Below, one piece after another: positions 7,098 through 12,320 of a stretch of 12,320 nt of DNA (the first letter of the stretch is position 1; the number at the start of each line of letters is the position of its first letter). Below the pieces are notes generated by a model. The model was given only the letters and a program-made list of their open reading frames with translations, did no database searches and was not told the origin of the DNA. The translations under genes were made by a program, and so were the position numbers. Source of the DNA: Burkholderiaceae bacterium (lineage in GTDB: Bacteria; Pseudomonadota; Gammaproteobacteria; Burkholderiales; Burkholderiaceae_C); NCBI GenBank assembly GCA_031256305.1, contig JAIRQU010000081.1, forward strand, positions 1 through 12,320, read 5' to 3'.

Positions 7098-7840
7098 GGC
7101 CCGAACAGTTCGAGCAAGCGTTCCAGCCCGCCCGTGTCGATGGTCACTTGCGCTTGTTCGCGCACCTTGGGCTTGGCGTGATAGGCCACCGACAGGCCGG
7201 CGGCGGCCATCATCGGCAAATCGTTGGCACCATCGCCCACGGCAATGGCCTGCCGCGGCTCGCAGCCGATCAGGCTGCACGCGGTTAGCAGCGTTGCGCG
7301 CTTGGCCGCACCGTCGCAAATATCGCCCCAGCTTTGCGGCAGGATGCGGCCAGTCAGGCGTCCGTCCACGATCTCCAGCCGGTTGCTGCGCACAAAGTCC
7401 AGTGCCAGCCGGTCGCGCAGCCGCTCGGCGAAATAGCTGAATCCGCCCGATACCAGCAGCGTTTTCAAGCCCGCCGCCTTGCAGGCCAGCAGCAGCTCCG
7501 CCGCGCCGGGACTCAAGCGCAGCCGTTCGCGGTACACCTGTTGGAGCTGCGGCTCGGTCACGCCCGCCAGCAACGCCACGCGGCGGCGCAGGCTGTCCTT
7601 GAAATCGGTGATTTCGCCGCGCATGGCGGCCTCGGTGATCGCCGCCACCTCGGCCTTGCGGCCCACGGCAGCGGCGATTTCATCGACGCACTCGATGGTG
7701 ATGAGCGTCGAATCCATGTCGAAGGCGATCAGCCGGTAATCGCGCAGCGCCAACGGCAGCGCAATGCCGCGCGCCGTCAGGCTGGGCGCGCGCGGGTGTC
7801 CGGCCAGCGGAGCGGAAAAGGCATTTGAATCGGCAATCAT
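7094..7840 (-). CDS. serB: phosphoserine phosphatase (SerB)
   Basis: A 248-residue HAD-family enzyme that removes phosphate from L-phosphoserine, the last step of serine synthesis. HAD motif I is DMDST (41-45) with nucleophile Asp41 and acid Asp43. Glu50 and the ECVDE stretch (50-54) are typical of SerB; motif II is SGG (131-133), motif III Lys180, and motif IV GDGANDLPMM (202-211). There is no N-terminal ACT or regulatory domain, only about 35 residues before the catalytic core. The ATG at 7840 is kept because nothing downstream is clearly better, though no Shine-Dalgarno is seen and the first 25 residues could be shorter in reality. The gene is divergent from pgsA, with 115 bases between, and is translationally coupled to the exporter gene. 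Confidence 0.95.
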   Translation of the reverse strand: MIADSNAFSAPLAGHPRAPSLTARGIALPLALRDYRLIAFDMDSTLITIECVDEIAAAVGRKAEVAAITEAAMRGEITDFKDSLRRRVALLAGVTEPQLQQVYRERLRLSPGAAELLLACKAAGLKTLLVSGGFSYFAERLRDRLALDFVRSNRLEIVDGRLTGRILPQSWGDICDGAAKRATLLTACSLIGCEPRQAIAVGDGANDLPMMAAAGLSVAYHAKPKVREQAQVTIDTGGLERLLELFGP

Positions 7841-7845
7841 GATTC

Positions 7846-7851
7846 ATTATG
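7846..7851 (-). promoter_or_regulatory. possible -10 box of serB
   Basis: Read on the minus strand, CATAAT ends five bases before the serB ATG. No good -35 is visible. A start site in the usual place would fall at or next to the A of the ATG, giving a leaderless mRNA. Confidence 0.35.
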
Positions 7852-7852
7852 T

Positions 7853-7867
7853 CGGCCATGATGGCCG
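7853..7867. promoter_or_regulatory. 15-bp perfect palindrome, possible operator
   Basis: CGGCCAT (7853-7859), a central G, then ATGGCCG (7861-7867). It lies directly upstream of the possible serB -10 box, where a dimeric repressor could act, in the divergent serB/pgsA gap. No regulator gene is nearby, and short GC-rich palindromes also arise by chance. Confidence 0.3.
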
Positions 7868-7942
7868 GATGCTTGACGGCGCGCGGCGGACGCGCAACCC
7901 TGGCGCACAATCAACAAAGCATGGCGCATAAATAAATCACGG

Positions 7943-7948
7943 CACAAT
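7943..7948 (+). promoter_or_regulatory. possible -10 box of pgsA
   Basis: CACAAT ends seven bases before the pgsA ATG at 7956, with no ribosome binding site between. The -35 region is not recognisable. Confidence 0.3.
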
Positions 7949-7955
7949 TGGCTTC

Positions 7956-8522
7956 ATGTTTCTAACCCTGCCCACCCTATTGACCTGGATGCGCATTGTC
8001 GCCATTCCGCTTGTCGTGGGCGTGTTCTACCTGCCGTTACCCATGGCCGAACGCAATTTGCTGGCGACAGATCTGTTTGTCGCTTTTGCCGTGACCGACT
8101 GGCTCGACGGTTTTCTGGCGCGGCGTTTGCATCAGACCTCGGCCTTCGGCGCATTTCTGGACCCGGTGGCCGACAAGTTCCTGGTGTGCGCATCACTGCT
8201 GATCCTGGTGCATTTGGGGCGCGCCGATGTGTTTGTCGCGCTCATCATCATCGGGCGCGAAATCGCCATCTCCGCGCTGCGCGAATGGATGGCCGAGATC
8301 GGCGCGAGCCGCAGCGTGGCCGTGCATATGCTCGGCAAAGTCAAGACCGCGGTACAAATGGTGGCCATTCCGTTCCTGCTCTACAGCGGGCGGTTGCTGG
8401 GCCTGATCGACACGCGCGTCTGGGGGCCGTGGCTGATCTGGGCGGCGGCGGCATTGACCATCTGGTCGATGCTGCACTACTTGCGCATGGCGCTGCCGGA
8501 GATCCGCGCCAAGTCGCGGTGA
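7956..8522 (+). CDS. pgsA: CDP-diacylglycerol-glycerol-3-phosphate 3-phosphatidyltransferase
   Basis: A 188-residue inner-membrane enzyme that joins CDP-diacylglycerol and glycerol-3-phosphate to give phosphatidylglycerophosphate, the precursor of phosphatidylglycerol and cardiolipin. The CDP-alcohol phosphotransferase signature DG-x2-AR-x8-G-x3-D-x3-D is complete (D51, G52, A55, R56, G65, D69, D73), with D48 before it. Hydrophobic segments around 7-25, 75-90, 92-105 and 160-175 fit a multi-pass protein, and the length matches E. coli PgsA (182). The start is set by the standard N-terminus (LPTLLTWMRI). It is divergent from serB and followed by 244 bases before the HU gene. Confidence 0.95.
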   Translation: MFLTLPTLLTWMRIVAIPLVVGVFYLPLPMAERNLLATDLFVAFAVTDWLDGFLARRLHQTSAFGAFLDPVADKFLVCASLLILVHLGRADVFVALIIIGREIAISALREWMAEIGASRSVAVHMLGKVKTAVQMVAIPFLLYSGRLLGLIDTRVWGPWLIWAAAALTIWSMLHYLRMALPEIRAKSR

Positions 8523-8766
8523 CGGGCCGCGGGCAGCTTGCGGTTTGACACGGCGCGCCCCAAGCGGCGTTGTATTCCAGCGGCGCGTTTTGCGCGTTTG
8601 AGTTGAGGCTAGAATGCGCCCGGTTGTTTAGTGGTTATGGCATTGTTGTATGCCCATGCCGGGCGGGCCGGACGCGGCACTCGCGGATGGATCGTAAAAC
8701 CCAAGTCAGGCGCTTGCCCCGCTAATTTCAATCACAGGCTTTTGCACCCAAAAAAGGAGCTATTTC
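8523..8766 (+). promoter_or_regulatory. leader and promoter region of the HU gene
   Basis: A gene-free gap. TAGAAT at 8610-8615 is the best -10 candidate, with a weak GTTTTG at 8587-8592 as -35; it would give a leader of about 145 bases. A small hairpin (8637-8643 with 8650-8657, one bulge) lies early in that leader. AGGAG at 8755-8759 is a strong ribosome site seven bases before the GTG start. I see no terminator for pgsA. Confidence 0.45.
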
Positions 8767-9039
8767 GTGAACAAAACCGAACTGATCGAGCATATCGCCG
8801 AGAATGCAGACCTTTCCAAGGCAGCGGCCGCGCGTGCGCTGGACGCCACGCTTGACGCGGTCAAGCGCACCCTTAAAAAGGGCGGCGCGGTGTCACTGGT
8901 GGGCTTTGGCACTTTTGCCGTGACCAAGCGGGCCGCGCGCTCAGGCCGCAATCCGCAGACCGGCGCCACCATCAAAATCAAGGCGGCCAAGGTGCCCAAG
9001 TTCCGCCCCGGCAAGGCGCTCAAGGACGCGCTCAACTGA
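8767..9039 (+). CDS. hupB: HU family DNA-binding protein
   Basis: A 90-residue histone-like protein that dimerises, bends DNA without strong sequence preference and shapes the nucleoid. The family core GFGTF (46-50) and the DNA-inserting arm tip RNPQTG (61-66, with Pro63) are present, followed by [16 protein letters not shown] at the C-terminus; the length is standard. Translation starts at a GTG (8767), supported by AGGAG seven bases upstream and by the usual N-terminus ([11 protein letters not shown], with the first residue read as Met). HU rather than IHF is preferred because of the overall sequence and the short C-terminus. It lies 56 bases before tRNA-Val, with no terminator between. Confidence 0.96.
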   Translation: MNKTELIEHIAENADLSKAAAARALDATLDAVKRTLKKGGAVSLVGFGTFAVTKRAARSGRNPQTGATIKIKAAKVPKFRPGKALKDALN

Positions 9040-9095
9040 CAAGAGGCAACCGTCCGCGTGCGTCCCCGGCAAGCCTTTTGCGCGCGGGCAGCGGC

Positions 9096-9171
9096 GGGTG
9101 CTTAGCTCAGTTGGTAGAGCGGCGCCCTTACAAGGCGTAGGTCAGCGGTTCGAACCCGTTAGCACCCACCA
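9096..9171 (+). tRNA. tRNA-Val (anticodon UAC)
   Basis: A full cloverleaf of 76 bases. Acceptor GGGTGCT (9096-9102) pairs with AGCACCC (9161-9167); D stem GCTC/GAGC (9105-9108/9117-9120); anticodon stem GCGCC/GGCGT (9122-9126/9134-9138) with loop CTTACAA and anticodon TAC at 9129-9131; T arm with loop TTCGAAC (9149-9155). The CCA end is encoded (9169-9171). No promoter is seen in the 56 bases upstream, so it may be processed from the HU transcript. Confidence 0.97.
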
Positions 9172-9182
9172 AATCGGGTTAC

Positions 9183-9211
9183 AAAAAAGGACGCTTGCAA
9201 GCGTCCTTTTT
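9183..9211. terminator. bidirectional intrinsic terminator
   Basis: A perfect inverted repeat, GGACGCTT (9189-9196) with AAGCGTCC (9199-9206) around GC, has six A before it and five T after it. It can therefore terminate the plus-strand HU/tRNA-Val transcript and the minus-strand DUF937 transcript, whose stop lies 25 bases away. Confidence 0.9.
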
Positions 9212-9235
9212 CATGGTTGCAAAAGCGTTCTTTTG

Positions 9236-9994
9236 TCAATTGGCCGCTGAAGCTGGCGCGGCCGTTGAATCGGCGGGCGCCGCTATTGGCGCGGGCGTTG
9301 CCGCCGTTGCGGATGCGGGCTTGCGCGGGGCGCTGCCGCCGAAAACCGCGCCGGATACGGGCGGTTGAACGTGCGCGGGCGGGCGGACCATTGGGGTTGC
9401 GATGTTGGGTAGCGCGGCAGCGGGCTTGGACTGTGAGGGCGCGGCGCGCCGATTGGCATTCCAGGCGTACAGGATGGCCAGCGCGATGATGATGACGATG
9501 ACCCAGGGCAGCCACTTTTTGCCGCCGCCAATGGACGCGGCGCTTGCGCGCTGCGCGGTTTGCATGGCTTGTTCGGCTTGCGCGAGCAGCCCCTGGCCGG
9601 CTTGCGCGTAGCCGGCGATTTCGGCGGGCGGGCTGGCCGGCAGCGCGCCGCCGGGCGTGAGCCGCCCGACCAGCGCGGGCAACAGGTAGCCGATGGCCTC
9701 GGTGATCTTGTCGCGCGGCAAGCCCAGTTGCGCGGTCAGCGCGGGCAGCAGGCCGCCGCTGGTGCCCAGCACGGCTTCCACTTGCGTGTTGCCGATGGGC
9801 TGGGCGTCTTCGCCGCCGCCCAGCCAGGACTGCACCAGCGGCCCCAGGCCCGCCGCCTTGAATTTTTCCAGGAACCCGGCCAGTCCGCCGGTGTCCTTGG
9901 CCATCATGGCGGCCAGCAGCATTTGCACCAGCGGCAGCGCCTTGTCGCCCACGCCAAAACGGGCCGCCGCTTCGCGGATCAGCACTTCAAACAT
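9236..9994 (-). CDS. DUF937/YidB-like protein with one membrane segment
   Basis: A 252-residue protein of unknown function. Residues 1-140 carry a YidB/DUF937-type domain: Gly-rich amphipathic repeats such as GGLAGFLEKFKAAGLG (36-51) and SWLGGGED (56-63), then VLGTSGGLLPALTAQLGL (75-92) and ITEAIGYLLPALVGRLTPGG (97-116). A single membrane segment (WLPWVIVIIIALAILYAW, 161-178) follows, then a tail of about 70 residues rich in Ala and Pro. Some relatives carry an OmpA-like domain after the membrane segment; none is visible here. The frame is open to 10027, but the ATG at 9994 is preferred because GGCGAGAG lies upstream and the domain starts there (MFEVLIREAA). It is divergent from dapF. Confidence 0.82.
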   Translation of the reverse strand: MFEVLIREAAARFGVGDKALPLVQMLLAAMMAKDTGGLAGFLEKFKAAGLGPLVQSWLGGGEDAQPIGNTQVEAVLGTSGGLLPALTAQLGLPRDKITEAIGYLLPALVGRLTPGGALPASPPAEIAGYAQAGQGLLAQAEQAMQTAQRASAASIGGGKKWLPWVIVIIIALAILYAWNANRRAAPSQSKPAAALPNIATPMVRPPAHVQPPVSGAVFGGSAPRKPASATAATPAPIAAPADSTAAPASAAN

Positions 9995-10033
9995 GTTCTC
10001 TCGCCTTTCGTCGAATGAAAGAAACAAAAAGGC

Positions 10034-10066
10034 ATCTTACTTGCTTGCGGGCGGCGCGGGGATAAT
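10034..10066. promoter_or_regulatory. overlapping divergent promoters of dapF and the DUF937 gene
   Basis: On the plus strand, TTACTT (10037-10042) and GATAAT (10061-10066) are 18 bases apart, and GATAAT ends eight bases before the dapF ATG. On the minus strand, TAAGAT (10039-10034) is a possible -10 for the DUF937 gene and shares bases with the dapF -35. The minus-strand -35 is poor. Confidence 0.4.
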
Positions 10067-10074
10067 GGCCGCTC

Positions 10075-10974
10075 ATGCGGATTCGCTTTACCAAGATGCA
10101 GGGCGCGGGCAACGATTTCGTGGTGCTCGACGAGACGACGGGCGCGCTGCCGCTCACGCCCGCGCAATACCGGTGGCTGGCTGACCGGCATTTCGGCGTG
10201 GGCGCGGACCAGATTCTGGGCGTGCGCGCCGCGCTGTCGCCGGACGTGGATTTTGAATACGTGATCCACAATGCCGATGGCGGTCAGGTGCAGCACTGCG
10301 GCAATGGGGCGCGCTGCTTTGTGCGCTACGTGCGCGAGCGCGCTCTGACGGCCAAATCGCGCATCCGCGTCAAAATTCAGACTGGCGTGATCGAGCTGAT
10401 TGAGCAGCCCGATGGCCAAGTGACGGTAGATATGGGCGCGCCGGTATTCGACCTAGCGCGCGTGCCGTTCGACCCGGCGGGCATCGCGCCTCATGCACTT
10501 CATGCGCCCCAGGCCATCGCGGGCTGGCAACTGTGGCCGCTGCCTTTGTCGGATGGCGCCGCGCCGGAGGTGGCCGTGCTGTCGATGGGCAACCCGCACG
10601 CGGTGCAGGTGGTGGCCGACGTTGATCGCGCGCCAGTGCCCCAGCAGGGGCCGTTGATCGAATGCCACCGCGCTTTTCCTGAACGGGTCAACGCGGGCTT
10701 CATGCAAATCGTCGGGCGCGGCGAAATTCGCCTGCGCGTTTATGAACGCGGCGTGGGCGAGACGCTGGCCTGCGGCACCGGCGCATGCGCCGCCGTGGCG
10801 GCGGGCATCCGGCTGGGATTGCTCGACAAGCGCGTGCAGGTATCCACGCCCGGATCCGCGCGCGGCGGCGCGCTGACCGTTGAATGGGCGGGCGGCGCGC
10901 AAGATGCGGTGCGCATGACCGGCCCGGCCCAAACCGTGTTCCACGGCGAAATCGACCTTCCTGACTTGCCATGA
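10075..10974 (+). CDS. dapF: diaminopimelate epimerase
   Basis: A 299-residue cytosolic, cofactor-free epimerase converting LL- to meso-diaminopimelate, used for peptidoglycan and lysine. Both active-site cysteines are present in their family settings: Cys75 (QHCGNGARC) and Cys233 (ACGTGACAA). The N-terminus [19 protein letters not shown] and the substrate motifs NADGG (66-70), GNPH (172-175) and [10 protein letters not shown] (221-230) are typical. The length is slightly above E. coli's 274 because of inserts around 130-165. No ribosome site precedes the ATG. The stop overlaps the next start by four bases (ATGA). Confidence 0.97.
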   Translation: MRIRFTKMQGAGNDFVVLDETTGALPLTPAQYRWLADRHFGVGADQILGVRAALSPDVDFEYVIHNADGGQVQHCGNGARCFVRYVRERALTAKSRIRVKIQTGVIELIEQPDGQVTVDMGAPVFDLARVPFDPAGIAPHALHAPQAIAGWQLWPLPLSDGAAPEVAVLSMGNPHAVQVVADVDRAPVPQQGPLIECHRAFPERVNAGFMQIVGRGEIRLRVYERGVGETLACGTGACAAVAAGIRLGLLDKRVQVSTPGSARGGALTVEWAGGAQDAVRMTGPAQTVFHGEIDLPDLP

Positions 10975-11669
10975 CGACAACTCCCGAACCCACGCCCGCT
11001 GCCGCGACCGAAGAAGAAGACATTGCGCGATTTCTGCTGCGCGCGCCCAATTTCTTCGAGCGCCATGCCGATCTGCTCACCGCCGTGCGCCTGACCAGCC
11101 CCTACGGCGCGCGCGCGGTCAGCCTGCAAGAGCGCCAGGCCGAAATGCTGCGCGAAAAGATCAAGGTGCTGGAGCGCCGCATCATGGACATGATGCGCAA
11201 CGGCAACGACAACCTGCTGCTTACCGACAAGCTGCTGCACTGGACGCGCCAGCTTTTTCTGGTGGCCCAGCCCGCCGATCTGCCCGCCGTGCTGGTCAGC
11301 GGGCTGATGGCGCAATTCAACGTGCCGCAGGCGGCGGTCAAAGTCTGGGGCGTATCCACGGTCTATGCCGGCGCGCCGTTCGCGCAGGGCGTGGGCGAGG
11401 ACGTGCGCAGCTTTGCCGCGTCGCTAACCGCGCCCTATTGCGGCGTCAACACCGGGTTCGGCGCCGTGCAGTGGCTCGATGAACCGGCCAACGCGGCATC
11501 GCTGGCGCTGGTCGCGCTGCGCGAGAGCGCCGAGGCGCCCGCCTTCGGGCTGCTGGTGCTGGCCTCGCCCGATAGCCAGCGCTACGAGGCCGACATGGCC
11601 ACTGATTTGCTGGAGCGCGTGGGCGACTTGGCCAGCGCGGCGCTGTCGCGCTTGCGGGACGCCAGATGA
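10971..11669 (+). CDS. DUF484 family protein
   Basis: A 232-residue protein of a family with no firm function, found between dapF and xerC in many Proteobacteria. An Ala/Thr/Glu-rich start is followed by the family signature [16 protein letters not shown] (21-36) and [13 protein letters not shown] (51-63). A helical, probably coiled-coil stretch (about 50-100) precedes a GAF-like domain (about 100-225). No catalytic residues can be named. It overlaps dapF upstream and xerC downstream as ATGA at both ends, which points to one operon and tightly linked translation. Confidence 0.9.
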   Translation: MTTTPEPTPAAATEEEDIARFLLRAPNFFERHADLLTAVRLTSPYGARAVSLQERQAEMLREKIKVLERRIMDMMRNGNDNLLLTDKLLHWTRQLFLVAQPADLPAVLVSGLMAQFNVPQAAVKVWGVSTVYAGAPFAQGVGEDVRSFAASLTAPYCGVNTGFGAVQWLDEPANAASLALVALRESAEAPAFGLLVLASPDSQRYEADMATDLLERVGDLASAALSRLRDAR

Positions 11670-12320
11670 TGGAGGTGCCCGCCATCGGTGCCGCGCAGCC
11701 CGCACACGGCACCAGCGATGGAACGAGCGATGGAGCAAGCGGCGGGTTGAGCGCGCAGGACGCCGCGCTGATCGCCCGCTATCTGGAGCACGTGCGGGTG
11801 GACAAGCGCCTGGCGGTGCGCACCGTGGCGCTATACCGGCTTGACCTGGACAAACTCGCGCGTTTCGCGGCGCGGGCCGGCGTGGCGCTGCCGCGCGTGC
11901 AGAACGCGCACGTGCGCGGCTGGGTCGCGCAAATGCACGCGGGCGGGCGCAGCGGGCGCGGCATCGCGCTCATCCTGTCGGGCTGGCGCGGGTTTTATCA
12001 CTGGCTTGGGTACAATGGCGAAGGCGCCAGCCGCATCGCCGCCAACCCGGTGCAAGATGTGCGCGCGCCGCGCCAGCCGCGCCCGCTGCCCAAGGCACTG
12101 CCGGTCGATGAGGCGGTGCATCTGGCCGATTACGTGGCCGCCGAGGACGATGCCTGGCTGGAAGCGCGCGACGAGGCCATCGTTGAGCTGCTCTACGGCA
12201 GCGGCTTGCGCGTGGGCGAGCTGGTCGGGCTGGACCTGGCCGCCAGCGACGCCGCGCTGCGCGCCGGGCGCGGCTGGATCGATCTGCCAAGCGCCGACGT
12301 GCAGGTGCAGGGCAAGGGCG
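11666..12320 (+). CDS. xerC: tyrosine recombinase XerC, 5' part, cut by the window edge
   Basis: 218 codons of a site-specific tyrosine recombinase that, with XerD, resolves chromosome dimers at dif. The N-terminal core-binding domain runs about 30-135 (ARYLEHVRVDKRLAVRT at 37-53, LSGWRGFYHWL at 104-114). The catalytic domain begins near 140 and includes LLYGSGLRVGEL (175-186) with catalytic Arg182; the remaining catalytic residues lie outside. XerC rather than XerD is favoured by the dapF-DUF484-xerC order. The start is the first ATG of ATGATGG, overlapping the DUF484 stop. About 28 residues precede the family's usual start and contain a GTSDGTSDGASGG repeat. A shorter N-terminus from a later start is possible. 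Confidence 0.92.
   Translation, partial: MMEVPAIGAAQPAHGTSDGTSDGASGGLSAQDAALIARYLEHVRVDKRLAVRTVALYRLDLDKLARFAARAGVALPRVQNAHVRGWVAQMHAGGRSGRGIALILSGWRGFYHWLGYNGEGASRIAANPVQDVRAPRQPRPLPKALPVDEAVHLADYVAAEDDAWLEARDEAIVELLYGSGLRVGELVGLDLAASDAALRAGRGWIDLPSADVQVQGKG

Noticed and set aside
8545..8550. TTGACA as a -35 box for the HU gene
   Set aside because: The nearest AT-rich hexamer is 19-20 bases away and poor, and the TAGAAT at 8610 is much too far.
1..12320. CRISPR array, prophage, toxin-antitoxin or defence island
   Set aside because: No regularly spaced repeats, phage structural genes or known defence families are seen; the genes are housekeeping ones in conserved order.

Overview
The window is GC-rich chromosomal DNA with the gene content and order of a betaproteobacterium, most likely Burkholderiales. 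This rests on the fkpB-ispH pair, a synthetase-type relA, hupB next to tRNA-Val, and the dapF-DUF484-xerC run. The lineage is inferred from protein resemblance and synteny I know, not from a database search. Nearly all of it is housekeeping sequence, and I do not see an undescribed multi-gene system. The less ordinary parts are at the left edge (1-350) and in the gap after relA (5024-5609).

Layout. At 1-271 a reading frame enters from outside the window and runs into a pair of inverted REP-like palindromes (134-249). At 360-5023, on the plus strand, lie fkpB (FKBP-type prolyl isomerase), ispH (last step of the MEP isoprenoid pathway), an alpha/beta hydrolase and relA ((p)ppGpp synthetase). 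fkpB/ispH and hydrolase/relA each overlap by 1-4 bases, and 58 bases separate the two pairs. At 5044-5330 there is a decayed C-terminal fragment of an IS481-type transposase, followed by about 280 bases with no recognised gene. At 5610-7840, on the minus strand, serB (phosphoserine phosphatase) overlaps an MdtD-like DHA2 exporter by four bases. At 7956-9171, on the plus strand, are pgsA (phosphatidylglycerophosphate synthase), an HU-type nucleoid protein and tRNA-Val(UAC). A symmetrical terminator (9183-9211) ends both this run and the opposing gene. At 9236-9994, on the minus strand, is a DUF937/YidB-like protein with one membrane segment and an Ala/Pro-rich tail. At 10075-12320, on the plus strand, dapF, a DUF484 protein and the start of xerC are joined by four-base stop/start overlaps; xerC runs off the right edge.

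How the genes relate. They serve isoprenoid, serine, phospholipid and lysine/peptidoglycan precursor synthesis, the stringent response, nucleoid structure and chromosome dimer resolution. Several starts (fkpB, serB, pgsA, dapF) lack a clear Shine-Dalgarno sequence and have a -10-like hexamer only 5-9 bases before the ATG. This suggests very short or absent leaders. Other starts (the hydrolase, HU) have normal ribosome binding sites.
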